DNA of 64,000 bases from Ochrobactrum sp. RH2CCR150 (GCA_014138095.1 JACGXE010000008.1:124001-188000), one strand, 5' to 3'. Positions 30,817 through 41,553 are shown, counted from the stretch's first letter. Numbers and translations: made by a program. The notes: generated by a model not told the origin, from the letters alone.

Positions 30817-31376
30817 CAGCCGACCTCTTTCAGTGCAAGCTTGAGAGAAGATAGTTTGGTGCGAAGGGACGTGTCGATCTGACGCGAACCCATCTTGACG
30901 ATAAGACCGCCGAGGATCGACGGATCGACGGTGACGTTAATCGTCACGTCCTTGCCGGCCACGCTCTTCAGCGTTGCCTTCAATTCGTTTTCCTGCGCGG
31001 CGGTGAGCGCATGCGCGGAAGTGACATCGGCGGAAACTTCTCCGCGATGTTCAGCAGCAATCTTGTGGAATGCGGCGATGATGCCCGGCAGGGCGAAGAG
31101 ACGGCGGTTCGCTGCGACGACGCGCAGGAGATTTCCGACCAGACCCGTGATGCCCGCCTTGTCGGCGATAGCGCCGATCGCATGGAGCTGGTCTTCCGAA
31201 GAAAATACCGGACTGGAGATCAGACGCTTGAGGTCCTCGCTTCCGCTCAGAAGCGCCTCGAAACGAACAAGATCTTTCTCCACAGCAGCAACGGATTTGG
31301 CTTCGAGCGCCAGCTCGAAAAGCGATCCGGCGTAACGCTGTGCCACACCTGAAATGAGCGAAGACGTTTCAGCCAC
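30816..31376 (-). CDS. atpH: F1 ATP synthase delta subunit
   Basis: The peripheral-stalk connector of F1, 186 residues. The N-terminal helical bundle begins [22 protein letters not shown], the standard start for this family, and the C-terminal signature [20 protein letters not shown] is intact. I chose the GTG at 31374-31376, six bases after AGCAGG; a TTG two codons upstream is less likely. It is the first gene of the operon. As usual in Rhizobiales, the F0 genes (atpIBEF) are not next to it. Confidence 0.95.
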   Translation of the reverse strand: MAETSSLISGVAQRYAGSLFELALEAKSVAAVEKDLVRFEALLSGSEDLKRLISSPVFSSEDQLHAIGAIADKAGITGLVGNLLRVVAANRRLFALPGIIAAFHKIAAEHRGEVSADVTSAHALTAAQENELKATLKSVAGKDVTINVTVDPSILGGLIVKMGSRQIDTSLRTKLSSLKLALKEVG

Positions 31377-31600
31377 GAACAACCTGCTCTCTACGTTGAA
31401 ACCATCCTTTTGGGGCCCACTATTGCTCAGGACGCCAAGCCGATGATTTTATTGAATGTTTCCGGAAAACCACTGACGCGCGAGCACGTCAACACCGAAA
31501 TGTGATTGCCGTCTAGCATAGACGAACAGGACTCGCAACACGCGAATCCCGCACTTTTGTGTAAGATTTGTCGCGTTTTCAGATCAAAAAAGTCGCAGGG

Positions 31601-31990
31601 TTAACCGATGAAGCCAAATGCGTAGAGCAATGGCCCGGCGGCCAGGAGGAATTCTACAATTCCTGCCAACCAGTTATAGATCGTGCCGCCCCTATCGGAC
31701 ATCATCGAGATGAAGCGACCGAACAGCGCAAAGCCCCATGCCACACCCAATACGATCCACAGGTAGGGCTGTGCAAAGATGAGAGCGCCAAGACCGAGAG
31801 CGAGATAGGGACCAGCCAGCACCGCGCGGATGGAGCTGAAGGCTTCCGGTCGGGCATTGATCGGCTGCAACCGCAACAGCTTCATGGTGATGCCGGGCGC
31901 AAAAAGCATGACGATGCCCGCAAAGGCGGTCACGGCTGCCGAGCTCCAGGCGAGCCATTCGCCAGTCGTGGTAGGAAGATAGAATTCCAT
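31601..31990 (-). CDS. Small four-helix membrane protein
   Basis: A 129-residue protein made mostly of hydrophobic segments: WLAWSSAAVTAFAGIVMLFA, AVLAGPYLALGLGALIFA, YLWIVLGVAWGFALFGRFI and WLAGIVEFLLAAGPLLYAF. The layout resembles the DUF4345-type membrane proteins, though I am not certain of the family. No catalytic residues are evident. ATG 31988-31990 has GAAGG eight bases upstream; a GTG nine bases earlier is an alternative. It stands between priA and the ATP synthase promoter region and seems to be a single-gene unit. Confidence 0.8.
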   Translation of the reverse strand: MEFYLPTTTGEWLAWSSAAVTAFAGIVMLFAPGITMKLLRLQPINARPEAFSSIRAVLAGPYLALGLGALIFAQPYLWIVLGVAWGFALFGRFISMMSDRGGTIYNWLAGIVEFLLAAGPLLYAFGFIG

Positions 31991-32080
31991 CGTATTCACC
32001 TTCTTCGTTTTAGGCCCTATAGCGGAATTTTACGCCACGTTCCATCCTGCCCGGACAGGTGGAACCTCAATATCGGCGGC

Positions 32081-34303
32081 CTACAGGAAGCTTTGCGGAT
32101 CAATATCGACCTGCACCCTGATAGACCCTCGCTCCTTCGGCGAAGCGGCCAGCAAAGCGCGGATAAAGGATTGAATATCCGCGCGTTTGGTCCCGTGGAT
32201 CAATATCCGGAAACGGTGCCGTCCGCGCACCAGCGCCAGCGGCGCTTCGGCAGGACCGAGCACGGAAATCTCCGATGAAGAAGGTGCTGCGCGACGAAGA
32301 GCGCGGGCGTGATTTTCAGCATCCGGACGATTATCGGCAGAGATGATCAGCGCGGCCAGCCGCCCGAATGGCGGCAGCGCGCTACGCTCCCGCTCCTCGA
32401 TCTCGCGAGCATAAAACGCCTCGGTATCGCCGCTGACGATGGCGCGCATAACGGGATGATCCGGCTGGTAAGTCTGGATCAGGCCGAGACTCTTGCGGCC
32501 CGTTCGGCCTGCGCGCCCTGTCACCTGATTGAGAAGCTGGAAGGTGCGTTCGGCGGCGCGCGGGTCGCCATTGGCCAGCCCCAGATCGGCATCCACCACG
32601 CCCACCAGCGTCATATTGGGAAAATTGTGCCCCTTGGCGACAAGCTGGGTGCCGATGACGATATCCGCCTCGCCCTTCGCAATGGCGTCGAGTTCCAGAC
32701 GCAGCCTTTTCACGCCCCCCGCCATATCAGACGAAAGCACTATGATTCGCGCGTCGGTGAAGGTTGCGGCCACTTCTTCCGCGATCCGTTCTACGCCCGG
32801 ACCACAGGCGACCAGATGGTCAAGCGTGCCGCATTCGGGGCAGGCTTCGGGCGTAGGCTCGTGATAGCCGCATTGATGGCACATCAGCTGGCCGCGAAAG
32901 CGATGCTCGACCAGCCAGCTTGAACATTGCGGACACTGGAAGCGGTGACCGCAGACGCGGCACAAGGTCAGCGGCGCATAGCCGCGACGGTTGAGGAACA
33001 GCAGCGCCTGTTCGCCGCGTTCGACAGTCTTGCCGACAGCTTCGGTAAGTGCAGGCGACAAAAAGCGTCCCGGCGGCGGCGGTGAACGCCGCATGTCGAT
33101 GGTCTTCAGATCGGGAAGCGCTGCTTCCGCATAGCGCCCGTAAAGCTTGATTCGCTTGTAACGGCCCTGATCCGCATTGACCTGACTTTCGATAGAGGGC
33201 GTGGCCGAGGCCAGCACCACCGGGAAGCCGCCAATATGGCCGCGCACGACGGCCATGTCGCGGGCATTGTAGAAGACCCGGTCTTCCTGTTTGTAAGCCG
33301 GATCATGTTCTTCATCGACGATGATCAGGCCCAACTCCTTGAAGGGCAAGAACAGCGCGGAGCGTGCGCCGGCAACTACGCGCACCGTGCCTTCGGTAAC
33401 CTGACGCCAGACACGCTCACGCGTGCGTGGCGCAAGGTCGGAATGCCATTCGGCGGGCTTGGCTCCAAACCTGTTGTGGAACCGGTCGAGGAATTGCTGC
33501 GTCAGGGCGATTTCCGGCAGAAGAATCAGCACCTGTTTGCCCTGCTCCAAGGCCTTGGCGACGGCTTCGAAATAAACTTCGGTCTTGCCGGAGCCGGTGA
33601 CACCATCAAGAAGCGAAACGGAAAAACAGTCCGCCGCGACGGAATCAGACAGTATTTCTGCGGCGGCCTGCTGGTCTTCCGAAAGCGTGGCGCGTGCATA
33701 GTCCGTGTCCGGCTTCGCCACCACGGCGGGCGGCGGCAACATCACTTCATCGAAAACGCGTTGCGCCTTCAACCCTTCCACGACCGTCGTCGAAACACCC
33801 GCCGCATGGGCCAGACCGGACCGCGTCCAGGCGAGGCCGTCGCGGGCAAGCTCCATCACCCGGGCACGAGCGTCGGTCATGCGTTCCGGCTCAATGCCTG
33901 AATAACGCAAACCCGGCACCGACGGCTCGGGATCGAAGGCGGCAGGCACGCGCAAGACCATGCGCGCCACCATGCCGGGCGGCGAAAGTGTGTAGTCCGC
34001 AGCCCAGCGCATGAAGCGAAGCATCTCGCTATCCACCGGCGGACAATCGAACACTTCGGAAATGGATCGCAGCTTTTTGGCATCGACCGCATCGGTCTCG
34101 CCTTCGCAGACGATACCCGCAACTTCACGCGGCCCCAGAGGGACGCGCACGATCGACCCGGGCTGGACGTTCATGCCCTCCGGGACCATATAAGAATAAG
34201 GCCGTTCTGCTGGCATAGGCACCAGCACCGGAACCACGCGCGGCGCGAGGCTCGGAAAGAGGCCTAGAACGGGGTTAGCAATATCGTGCGAATCTTTCGA
34301 CAT
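32081..34303 (-). CDS. priA: Primosomal protein N' (replication restart helicase PriA)
   Basis: A 740-residue superfamily-2 DNA helicase that reloads the replisome at stalled forks. The N-terminal DNA-binding domain comes first (RVVPVLVPMPAERPYSY). Helicase motifs are DGVTGSGKTEVYFEA (Walker A), VDEEHDPAYKQED (DEEH box) and LVASATPSIES-like VLASATPSIES. The zinc region has eight cysteines in four pairs: CRVCGHRFQCPQC and CHQCGY...CPEC. Motif VVIGTQLVAKGHNFPN is intact (present as IVIGTQLVAKGHNFPN). Length is typical. It is divergent from the transaldolase gene, about 105 bases away. Confidence 0.97.
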   Translation of the reverse strand: MSKDSHDIANPVLGLFPSLAPRVVPVLVPMPAERPYSYMVPEGMNVQPGSIVRVPLGPREVAGIVCEGETDAVDAKKLRSISEVFDCPPVDSEMLRFMRWAADYTLSPPGMVARMVLRVPAAFDPEPSVPGLRYSGIEPERMTDARARVMELARDGLAWTRSGLAHAAGVSTTVVEGLKAQRVFDEVMLPPPAVVAKPDTDYARATLSEDQQAAAEILSDSVAADCFSVSLLDGVTGSGKTEVYFEAVAKALEQGKQVLILLPEIALTQQFLDRFHNRFGAKPAEWHSDLAPRTRERVWRQVTEGTVRVVAGARSALFLPFKELGLIIVDEEHDPAYKQEDRVFYNARDMAVVRGHIGGFPVVLASATPSIESQVNADQGRYKRIKLYGRYAEAALPDLKTIDMRRSPPPPGRFLSPALTEAVGKTVERGEQALLFLNRRGYAPLTLCRVCGHRFQCPQCSSWLVEHRFRGQLMCHQCGYHEPTPEACPECGTLDHLVACGPGVERIAEEVAATFTDARIIVLSSDMAGGVKRLRLELDAIAKGEADIVIGTQLVAKGHNFPNMTLVGVVDADLGLANGDPRAAERTFQLLNQVTGRAGRTGRKSLGLIQTYQPDHPVMRAIVSGDTEAFYAREIEERERSALPPFGRLAALIISADNRPDAENHARALRRAAPSSSEISVLGPAEAPLALVRGRHRFRILIHGTKRADIQSFIRALLAASPKERGSIRVQVDIDPQSFL

Positions 34304-34410
34304 GATCGCGTGACCTTGGCGCGGCTTTGCGCTAAAGAAAAGCCACCTTCCGGGACTTAAATGGATTTAGCTCCCAAAACCACCCGCGCTCACTATGGAG
34401 GAACGCTGTT

Positions 34411-35064
34411 ATGAAGTTTTTCGTGGACACTGCGGACGTCAAGGAAATCCGCGAACTGAACGACCTCGGACTGGTCGATGGCGTGACCACCAACCCGTCT
34501 CTCATCCTGAAGTCGGGTCGTGACATCATTGAAGTCACCAAGGAAATCTGCTCCTTCGTCAAGGGTCCGGTTTCGGCCGAAGTTGCCGCGACCGAATATG
34601 AGCAGATGATGAAGGAAGCTGCCGTCATCTCCAAGATTGCAGACAATATCTGCATCAAGCTGCCTGTAACCCTCGATGGCCTCAAGGCTTGTAAGTCTCT
34701 GTCTTCGGACGGCCACAAGGTCAACATGACGCTCTGCTTCTCGGCCAATCAGGCGCTTCTGGCAGCCAAGGCTGGCGCGACCTTCATTTCGCCGTTCATC
34801 GGCCGTCTTGACGATACCGGCATCAACGGTATGGAACTGATTGCCGAAATCCGCACGATTTATGACAACTACGATTTCCGCACCGAAATTCTTGCGGCTT
34901 CGATTCGCACCGTCAATCACGTCAAGGAAGCAGCGCTTATCGGCGCCGACGTCGTGACCGCACCTCCGGCAACGCTGAAGGCGCTCGTCAAGCATCCGCT
35001 GACCGACAAGGGCCTCGAAACCTTCCTCGCTGATTGGGCGAAGACCGGCCAGAAGATCGCTTAA
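34411..35064 (+). CDS. tal: Transaldolase (short, TalB-like/FSA family)
   Basis: The 217-residue protein belongs to the short transaldolase family, which moves dihydroxyacetone units between sugar phosphates in the pentose phosphate pathway. It starts [20 protein letters not shown] and has the motif [10 protein letters not shown]. The Schiff-base lysine is in ICIKLPVT (about residue 86). The C-terminal [18 protein letters not shown] is typical of the group. The relative fructose-6-phosphate aldolase is similar in length, so transaldolase activity is inferred. The ATG has GGAGG upstream. A strong terminator follows at 35089. Confidence 0.94.
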   Translation: MKFFVDTADVKEIRELNDLGLVDGVTTNPSLILKSGRDIIEVTKEICSFVKGPVSAEVAATEYEQMMKEAAVISKIADNICIKLPVTLDGLKACKSLSSDGHKVNMTLCFSANQALLAAKAGATFISPFIGRLDDTGINGMELIAEIRTIYDNYDFRTEILAASIRTVNHVKEAALIGADVVTAPPATLKALVKHPLTDKGLETFLADWAKTGQKIA

Positions 35065-35088
35065 TCAGCGACCTAACCAGACAGATGG

Positions 35089-35115
35089 AAGGCGGGCTTA
35101 TGGCCCGCCTTTTTT
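35089..35115 (+). terminator. Transaldolase gene terminator
   Basis: AAGGCGGGC and GCCCGCCTT pair around TTATG and are followed by six T. It lies 25 bases beyond the tal stop codon. Confidence 0.93.
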
Positions 35116-35126
35116 ATTGCGGCTCA

Positions 35127-36221
35127 CTATTCCAGAACCGTCTCGCCATCCTGCTTGCTCACGCGGATCGGCCTGCTGCCGCATTGCTCGGCAATGGCAT
35201 GGGCGAGCGCGCTGGAATGGGTTACCACCCAGATCTGGCTGCGTTCGGATGCCTGCGCGATCATTCTGGCCAGCGACGGGATCATGTCCGGGTGCAGGCT
35301 CGCCTCGGGTTCGTTCAGCGCAACCAACGGCGGCAGACGATAGGACAGAAGCGCGCCTGCCAGCGCCAGCAGCCGAATTTGTCCGTCGGACAATTCGCCT
35401 GGACGAAAGATACGGGGTGGGAAAGCCGGAAAATTCAGGCCGAAACTGGCGGTTTCTTCCGGATAGGGAACGACAAGTTTAGCGCCATCCAGCGCCTCCG
35501 CGATAAAACGATCCAGATCGACCGTATCTTGACGGATATGAGCAAGTGTGGCGAAGACCGAGGCGAGATTGCCCCCATCCTCGTCCAGCATGGCCGCTGT
35601 GGCAGCGATAGAAGGCTGACGCGCCGGTGCTTCGCGATCGCTTCTGAAACCGTGATAGAAGCGCCAGCCGCGCATTTGCGCCGAGAGATCGCCTATCTCG
35701 GGATAATGGCCTGACTGGCCAAGCACCGCCAGCCCGCTCTCCGATGTCAGTAGGCGCGCCGGATGCTCCATGCGCCGCCCCTCCCCGTCGCGGGCGAAAA
35801 CCGCGGGGCCGCGACGATCCATGAGATCGACCGGGCGGCGACCTGTATCGAGATTGAGCTGTTCTTCCTTGATCTGCGGCTCGAACGGAAAGGCCCCGGA
35901 CACTGGTGGCGGCAAACCCGCCTCGATCCGATAGGACAGGCGCGATGCCAGCCTTTCATCCTCGAAATCCGCTTCCAGAATAATCCGCGCCGATTCGTGC
36001 TTGCGACGGCCGCCGCTCCACATGGCCGACTGCATGCCGCCTTCGCGGACAATCTCCGTCGAAAAACTGCCTTCCGCAGCCGCCTTGATCAGCTGTAAAG
36101 CCCGATAGAGATTGGATTTGCCAGCGCCGTTTTCACCGACGAACACCGTCACCTGCCCAAGATCGAACCGGACAGAACGTAGTGAACGATAGCCTTTGGC
36201 CGAAAAAGAAACGAGGCGCAT
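35127..36221 (-). CDS. AAA family ATPase (RecF/OLD-like)
   Basis: A 364-residue protein of the SMC/RecF/OLD ATPase type. The first strand and Walker A are FSAKGYRSLRSV and GENGAGKSNLYRAL, the signature-like region is LSDGQIRLLALAGALLS, and Walker B is PPLVALNEPEASLHP, followed by WVVTHSSALAHAI. The middle part is an insert without recognisable fold; there is no TOPRIM domain. Chromosomal proteins of this kind are widespread; their role is unclear, perhaps DNA repair. The ATG at 36219-36221 is favoured; an upstream frame adds 30 residues of unlikely sequence. Confidence 0.88.
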   Translation of the reverse strand: MRLVSFSAKGYRSLRSVRFDLGQVTVFVGENGAGKSNLYRALQLIKAAAEGSFSTEIVREGGMQSAMWSGGRRKHESARIILEADFEDERLASRLSYRIEAGLPPPVSGAFPFEPQIKEEQLNLDTGRRPVDLMDRRGPAVFARDGEGRRMEHPARLLTSESGLAVLGQSGHYPEIGDLSAQMRGWRFYHGFRSDREAPARQPSIAATAAMLDEDGGNLASVFATLAHIRQDTVDLDRFIAEALDGAKLVVPYPEETASFGLNFPAFPPRIFRPGELSDGQIRLLALAGALLSYRLPPLVALNEPEASLHPDMIPSLARMIAQASERSQIWVVTHSSALAHAIAEQCGSRPIRVSKQDGETVLE

Positions 36222-36246
36222 GATCTCCGCAAGAGGCTGATAGAAT

Positions 36247-36275
36247 AAAGGGCGGCACAAACCGTGCCGCCCTTT
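36247..36275 (-). terminator. Terminator between the ATPase and the MBL-fold gene
   Basis: AAAGGGCGGCAC and GTGCCGCCCTTT form a perfect 12-bp stem around AAACC. It is 95 bases after the MBL-fold gene, on the way to the ATPase gene, and it should end the MBL-fold transcript. Confidence 0.85.
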
Positions 36276-36369
36276 ATATCGATCTCGATGCGAACCACAA
36301 ATTCCAATCAACCAGCCAAGGCTGTCACGGGCAGTCTGTGCTGAAAGCCGATTGTCCTTTGCCGGCGCA

Positions 36370-37278
36370 TTATTCCCATTTCATTTCGCCCTTGATGACC
36401 TTCGCGCCCAGTTCCAGGCTGCTTTCGCCGCCCAGGTCCGGATAGCGCTTCTTCATCGCAGCGATAAGCTCTGCGCTGTCCTTGGCCTTCGCGGCCTCTT
36501 CATCGAATGCAGCGATATAATCACGGGTGAATTTGATCGCAGAAACGTCGGTTGCAGAACCCGCTTTCATATGGGCAGGAACGACGACTTCAGGATTGCG
36601 CGCGGCAATCGCATCCAGTGTTTTAATCCATGCTTCGCGCTGCGCCAGGTCAGGCGTATCGGCCAGCCAGATATGTTCACCCGCTCCAATCAGGACGCCA
36701 CCGAACACCGCTTTCAGCGATGGCACCCAGAGATAACGGCGATTCGTCATGCCTTCAGCCGGGATGATCTCGATCTCGTTGCCTTCCAGCGTGAGCATCT
36801 TTTCATCCGATGCCTGCGGCAAAACAAGATCGGACAGGCTCTGCGGGCCATTCTCCTTGAGTTGCGGTCCCCAGACCTTCAGCTTCGTCTCGACATTGCC
36901 GTTGATGGCTGCAACGGCCTCAGGAGCAGCAATGATTTTGACATCGGGGAAAGCCGACTTGATTTCACGCAGATTGAAATAATAGTCGGGATCGCTCTGG
37001 CTGACATAGACCGTGGTGAGCTTCTTGCCGGTTTCCTTGATCTTCTCGGCAACTGCCTTGCCATCGGAGAAGGTGAAACCACCATCAAGAAGAACAGCCT
37101 CTTTCTCCCCCGTCAACAGAACCGGTGTCCGGTTGAAGCCGTTTTCATCGGCCTGAAAAAACTGCCATTTCAGCGGCGCTGCCTTTTCCTGCGCCGCTGC
37201 CGGACCAGCAACCGCCAGCCCCGCCACACCTATTGCTGCAAAGACTGCGCCTCGCAGGATGTCTGAAAATCGCTCCAT
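36370..37278 (-). CDS. Exported MBL-fold protein with a degenerate metal site
   Basis: A 302-residue protein with a signal peptide (FAAIGVAGLAVAGPAAAQ, cleavage after AAAQ or AQ). The chain follows the metallo-beta-lactamase fold: NRTPVLLTGEKEAVLLDGGF (first strands and aspartate), then TVYVSQSDPDYYFNL where the zinc motif HxHxDH should be, then VFGGVLIGAGEHIW and VVVPAHMKAG. The first two histidines of the motif are replaced, so zinc hydrolase activity of the usual kind is doubtful. ATG 37276-37278 is chosen by the signal peptide. It appears to be a single-gene unit. Confidence 0.87.
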   Translation of the reverse strand: MERFSDILRGAVFAAIGVAGLAVAGPAAAQEKAAPLKWQFFQADENGFNRTPVLLTGEKEAVLLDGGFTFSDGKAVAEKIKETGKKLTTVYVSQSDPDYYFNLREIKSAFPDVKIIAAPEAVAAINGNVETKLKVWGPQLKENGPQSLSDLVLPQASDEKMLTLEGNEIEIIPAEGMTNRRYLWVPSLKAVFGGVLIGAGEHIWLADTPDLAQREAWIKTLDAIAARNPEVVVPAHMKAGSATDVSAIKFTRDYIAAFDEEAAKAKDSAELIAAMKKRYPDLGGESSLELGAKVIKGEMKWE

Positions 37279-37498
37279 CTGAATACTCCTGAAATTATGA
37301 TTGAACCGACGGCAATACCGAGCGGCTTTCATGCGTGACGCTTCGGGCAAGTCCCTTCCCAATTTTCGCATCACGCCTCGGGCAATATGCAAATTGTAAA
37401 TTAGTTCATTTGAAACAAGGAGTTATAAAAATGTTTGTAAGGAACAGCGATGTTACCTTGCTGAATTCCTTGAGCCTTTTTGCAATAAAAGAAATAAA

Positions 37499-37526
37499 AA
37501 AAGCGGCGCTTGGAAGCGCCGCTTTT
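37499..37526 (-). terminator. leuS-lptE operon terminator
   Basis: AAAAGCGGCGCTT and AAGCGCCGCTTTT are perfect inverted copies. On the minus strand the T tract runs through TTTTTTTATTTC. It lies 22 bases past the lptE stop codon. Confidence 0.92.
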
Positions 37527-37548
37527 GAACTTCAGATCAATGAACCGA

Positions 37549-38130
37549 TCAGAGCTTCGACAGCTTCTGCGCCAGTGCGAGGAAAACCTGTTCGGCCAGT
37601 TCTTCGGCGGCACGCTTGCGCGCATCGCGTTCGGCACGCAGGTTTGCGAATTCCTGACGCGGTCGGTCGAAGGAAGCGCCCGTCGTGCGTGTACCCGTGG
37701 CAAGCGGCTTGCCGTCCTTGTCACGCAGTACGAAATTCGACGTCGCCTTGACGATACCAGCCGATGGACGGCCCGTACGGTCGGTCTGATCGCCGATATC
37801 CACACTCACGGCGGAAATCGTGTTTGTGCTCAGGCCGAGGCTCAGACGATACATCGGATTGGCTGGCTCACCAGCGCCGCCGCCCAGCAGGAAGATAAGG
37901 CGATTGCGAACCTGCTGGCCGTACACGTCATGGGCCGCATCGATGGATACCGAAGCCAGCTTGGTGCGCATATCCGGCGTCACGCTGCCGCCGATCGAAC
38001 CGCCTGCGCCGCCGCCCGACGAATAGAGCGGCTGCACCGTGCAGGCAGCAAGAAGAGCCGCAGTTCCCACAGCCACAAAAGCGACGCGGAAAGTCTTGAT
38101 TGCGGAGAGGAAACGATCAGGCAACGACAT
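37549..38130 (-). CDS. lptE: LPS-assembly lipoprotein LptE
   Basis: A 193-residue outer-membrane lipoprotein. The signal peptide ends in the lipobox LLAAC at residue 30 ([17 protein letters not shown]). The mature part has the LptE pattern of a short helix, beta strands ([16 protein letters not shown]) and an alanine/arginine-rich C-terminal helix ([17 protein letters not shown]). LptE plugs LptD and helps insert lipopolysaccharide. Its start codon lies inside the end of leuS (14-base overlap), the standard leuS-lptE order of alphaproteobacteria, usually followed by holA, which is not here. Confidence 0.9.
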   Translation of the reverse strand: MSLPDRFLSAIKTFRVAFVAVGTAALLAACTVQPLYSSGGGAGGSIGGSVTPDMRTKLASVSIDAAHDVYGQQVRNRLIFLLGGGAGEPANPMYRLSLGLSTNTISAVSVDIGDQTDRTGRPSAGIVKATSNFVLRDKDGKPLATGTRTTGASFDRPRQEFANLRAERDARKRAAEELAEQVFLALAQKLSKL

Positions 38131-40750
38131 TGACGATCCTTTGCGGCACCACGATAATCTTCTTCGGCGAGCCCCCGTCGAGCGCAGCCTTGACGAAGTC
38201 AAGTTCGAGCACCGCCTGTTGAATGCTAGCTTGATCAGCGTCGCGGGCGATTGTCAAATCCCCACGCTTCTTGCCGTTGATCTGCACGGGCATCACAATC
38301 TCGTTTTCCACCACCAATGCGGCATCGAATGCCGGCCATGGCGCGCGGGCGACCAACGTTTCCTGTCCGGCGATCTTGCCGCCCAGTTCCGTCAGGCACT
38401 GTTCAGCCAGATGCGGCATCATCGGTGCGAGCATCTGGATTAGCTTTTCCGTGGCGTCACGAACGGCGCCCTTCAGCTCGTCATCGGCCTTGTCCGAAGC
38501 GACGAGCTGCAAGGGTGCCGCAAGCGCATTCACCAGCTCGTAAAGACGCGCAACACCGCGATTGAAGGCGAGCTTTTCGATGTCGTCGCCAACAGCGTTG
38601 ACCGTCTTATGCACGGCCTTGGAAACGGCAAGGGCTTCGCCCTGCGACCCGGTCTTGGGCGCAACATCTTTCAGATGCTCGGCTGCTTCCGACACCAGAC
38701 GCCAGACGCGCTGCACGAAGCGATGTGCACCTTCTGCGCCCGCCTCCGTCCAGATCACGTCACGCTCTGGCGGCGAATCGGACAGCATGAACCAACGCGC
38801 GGTATCTGCACCATAGGAAGAAATGATATCGTCGGGATCGACGACATTCTTCTTCGACTTCGACATCTTTTCGATGGAACCGATTTCGACCGGCGCGCCG
38901 CTATCCAGCATGGTCGCTATACGCTTGCCGTCAATATCCTCGATGCGGATATCGGCAGGCGCAACCCACTGGCCATCGGCCTTGTAGGTTTCGTGCACAA
39001 CCATGCCCTGCGTGAACAGGCCCTTGAAAGGCTCGTCCAGACCGACATGGCCCGTGACCTTCATGGCGCGGGTGAAGAAGCGCGAATAGAGCAGATGCAG
39101 GATCGCGTGCTCGACACCGCCGATATACTGGTCAACCGGCAGCCAGCGATCAGCAACCGCACGATCCGTCGGCTCGTTTTCCCAAGGAGCCGTGAAGCGG
39201 GCATAGTACCAGGACGAATCGACAAACGTATCCATCGTGTCCGTCTCGCGACGGGCTTCGCCACCGCATTTCGGGCACTTCACATGACGCCATGTGGCGT
39301 GACGGTCCAGCGGATTGCCCGGACGGTCGAAATCGACATCATCCGGCAGCTTGACCGGCAGGTCGGCACGCGGCACCGGATTGACGCCACAGCTTTCGCA
39401 ATGGATCATCGGGATCGGGCAGCCCCAATAACGCTGGCGCGAAATGCCCCAGTCGCGCAGACGGAACTGCACCTTGCGAGCCGCCTGCGGCTGATTGCCG
39501 AGCGTGGACTGCTCCAGACGGTTTGCAACCTCGTTGAAGGCTGCTTCCGGCGTCATACCATCAAGGAAGCGCGAATTGATCATCACGCCGTCATCGGTAA
39601 AGGCCGTATCGGTGATGGCAAAAGTCGCCGCATCGTCTCCCTTCGGCAGAACAACCGGCGTCACCTTCAGCGCATATTTATTGGCGAAATCCAGATCGCG
39701 CTGGTCGTGCGCCGGGCAGCCGAACACAGCGCCCGTGCCATATTCCATCAACACGAAATTGGCGACATAGACCGGCAGCTCCCAGTTCTCGTCGAACGGA
39801 TGCTTGACCTTGACGCCGGTATCGAAGCCCTTCTTTTCAGCGGTTTCAAGCGCTGCAAGTGAGGTGCCATGCTGATGGCATTCTTCGATGAAGCCAGTGA
39901 GCGATGCGTTGTTTTCCGCAAGCTTCTTGGCCAGCGGATGATCGGCGGAAATCGCGACAAAGGCCGCGCCGAACAGAGTGTCGGGACGCGTCGTGTAGAC
40001 CTCGATTTCCGAGAAGCCTTCCGGTGCCGTCTTGCCGTCGAGCGCAAAACGAACCTGCAAGCCTTCCGACTTGCCGATCCAGTTGCGCTGCATCAGGCGG
40101 ACTTTTTCCGGCCACTGGTCAAGCGTGTCGAGACCGGCCAGCAATTCCTCGCTGAAATCGGTGATCTTGAAGAACCACTGTGTCAGTTCGCGCTGTTCCA
40201 CCAGCGCGCCAGATCGCCAGCCGCGACCATCGACCACCTGCTCATTGGCGAGCACGGTGTTGTCGACCGGATCCCAGTTGACCTTGGAGGTTTTGCGCGT
40301 CACCAGACCTTTTTCGAACAGGTCGATGAACAGCATCTGCTGACGGTGGTAATATTCCACATCGCAGGTCGCGAATTCGCGCGACCAGTCGAGCGACAGG
40401 CCCATGGACTTGAGCTGGCGCTTCATCGTGTCGATGTTCTGGTAGGTCCATTCCTTCGGATGCACCTTGTTCTGCATCGCCGCGTTTTCCGCAGGCATGC
40501 CGAAAGCGTCCCAGCCCATAGGATGGAGCACGTTGAACCCCTTGGCGCGCTTGTAGCGGGCGACGACATCGCCCATCGCATAGTTGCGCACATGGCCCAT
40601 ATGGATGCGCCCCGATGGATAGGGGAACATCTCAAGCACATAATACTTCTCGCGCGGATCGCTGTTGTCCGTTTCGAAAGTCCGGTTTTCTTCCCAGACT
40701 TTCTGCCAGTGAGCTTCCGCCACGCGCGGATTATAACGTTCGGCTGCCAT
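38117..40750 (-). CDS. leuS: Leucyl-tRNA synthetase
   Basis: The 877-residue class I synthetase that charges leucine tRNA. The HIGH-type motif is [12 protein letters not shown] and the KMSKS loop is [14 protein letters not shown]. The editing domain lies between them (with [16 protein letters not shown] and the region around [16 protein letters not shown]), and the zinc-type insertion has CESCGVNP and CPKCGG. The length is normal. ATG 40748-40750 is the natural start. It is the first gene of an operon with lptE. Confidence 0.98.
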   Translation of the reverse strand: MAAERYNPRVAEAHWQKVWEENRTFETDNSDPREKYYVLEMFPYPSGRIHMGHVRNYAMGDVVARYKRAKGFNVLHPMGWDAFGMPAENAAMQNKVHPKEWTYQNIDTMKRQLKSMGLSLDWSREFATCDVEYYHRQQMLFIDLFEKGLVTRKTSKVNWDPVDNTVLANEQVVDGRGWRSGALVEQRELTQWFFKITDFSEELLAGLDTLDQWPEKVRLMQRNWIGKSEGLQVRFALDGKTAPEGFSEIEVYTTRPDTLFGAAFVAISADHPLAKKLAENNASLTGFIEECHQHGTSLAALETAEKKGFDTGVKVKHPFDENWELPVYVANFVLMEYGTGAVFGCPAHDQRDLDFANKYALKVTPVVLPKGDDAATFAITDTAFTDDGVMINSRFLDGMTPEAAFNEVANRLEQSTLGNQPQAARKVQFRLRDWGISRQRYWGCPIPMIHCESCGVNPVPRADLPVKLPDDVDFDRPGNPLDRHATWRHVKCPKCGGEARRETDTMDTFVDSSWYYARFTAPWENEPTDRAVADRWLPVDQYIGGVEHAILHLLYSRFFTRAMKVTGHVGLDEPFKGLFTQGMVVHETYKADGQWVAPADIRIEDIDGKRIATMLDSGAPVEIGSIEKMSKSKKNVVDPDDIISSYGADTARWFMLSDSPPERDVIWTEAGAEGAHRFVQRVWRLVSEAAEHLKDVAPKTGSQGEALAVSKAVHKTVNAVGDDIEKLAFNRGVARLYELVNALAAPLQLVASDKADDELKGAVRDATEKLIQMLAPMMPHLAEQCLTELGGKIAGQETLVARAPWPAFDAALVVENEIVMPVQINGKKRGDLTIARDADQASIQQAVLELDFVKAALDGGSPKKIIVVPQRIVNVVA

Positions 40751-40872
40751 GTCCGTATTTACTCGTACGAAGGTGATGCAATAAGGAGAGTCGATATTTA
40801 ATGGCGACCTTCACCACGTATTGGCGAAAGCGTCAACCTTTTGCGGATGAAAAGCCTGAAAGCGAGAGTTTC

Positions 40873-41553
40873 ATGTCAGATATCGTCACGAACCTGAACA
40901 CGGTCAAGGCCGCAATCGCCACTGCCGAAAAAGAAGCGCGTCGCAACAAAGGCTCGGTCACGCTCGTCGCCGTGTCGAAAACCTTCGATGCGGATGCGAT
41001 CCGCCCGGTGCTTGACGCTGGACAGCGCGTCTTCGGCGAAAACCGCGTGCAAGAAGCGCAAGCCAAATGGCCTGAACTGCGCGATGATTATTCCGGCATT
41101 GAACTGCATCTGATCGGCCCGCTGCAATCGAACAAGGCCGCCGATGCCGTTACCCTTTTCGACGTCATTGAAACGGTGGACCGTGAGAAGATCGCAGCCG
41201 CCCTTGCCGACGAGATCAACAAGCAGGGCAAGAGCCCGAAACTCTATGTACAGGTCAATACGGGTCTGGAAGAGCAGAAGGCCGGAATTGCACCGAAGGA
41301 TGCCGTTGCCTTTGTCGCCCGCTGCCGCGACGAACATGGCCTCGCCATCGAAGGGCTGATGTGCATTCCACCAGCAGATGAAAATCCGGGACCGCATTTT
41401 GCCCTGCTGGAAAAGCTCGCCCGCGAAGCTGGTGTCGAAAAGCTCTCCATGGGTATGTCGAGCGATTATGAAACCGCCATCGGCTTCGGCGCAACTTCGG
41501 TTCGTGTCGGCTCGGCGATTTTTGGCGGACGTTCCTATATGTCTCCAGCCTGA
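40873..41553 (+). CDS. YggS-family pyridoxal-phosphate homeostasis protein
   Basis: A 226-residue single-domain barrel protein resembling the N-terminal part of alanine racemase. The cofactor lysine is in LVAVSKTF, and the family signature GENRVQEAQAKW, then LHLIGPLQSNK and SMGMSSDYETAI are all present. Relatives bind pyridoxal phosphate and keep its cellular level balanced but have no known catalytic activity. ATG 40873 is chosen; an in-frame ATG at 40801 would add 24 residues. It is divergent from leuS. Confidence 0.94.
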   Translation: MSDIVTNLNTVKAAIATAEKEARRNKGSVTLVAVSKTFDADAIRPVLDAGQRVFGENRVQEAQAKWPELRDDYSGIELHLIGPLQSNKAADAVTLFDVIETVDREKIAAALADEINKQGKSPKLYVQVNTGLEEQKAGIAPKDAVAFVARCRDEHGLAIEGLMCIPPADENPGPHFALLEKLAREAGVEKLSMGMSSDYETAIGFGATSVRVGSAIFGGRSYMSPA

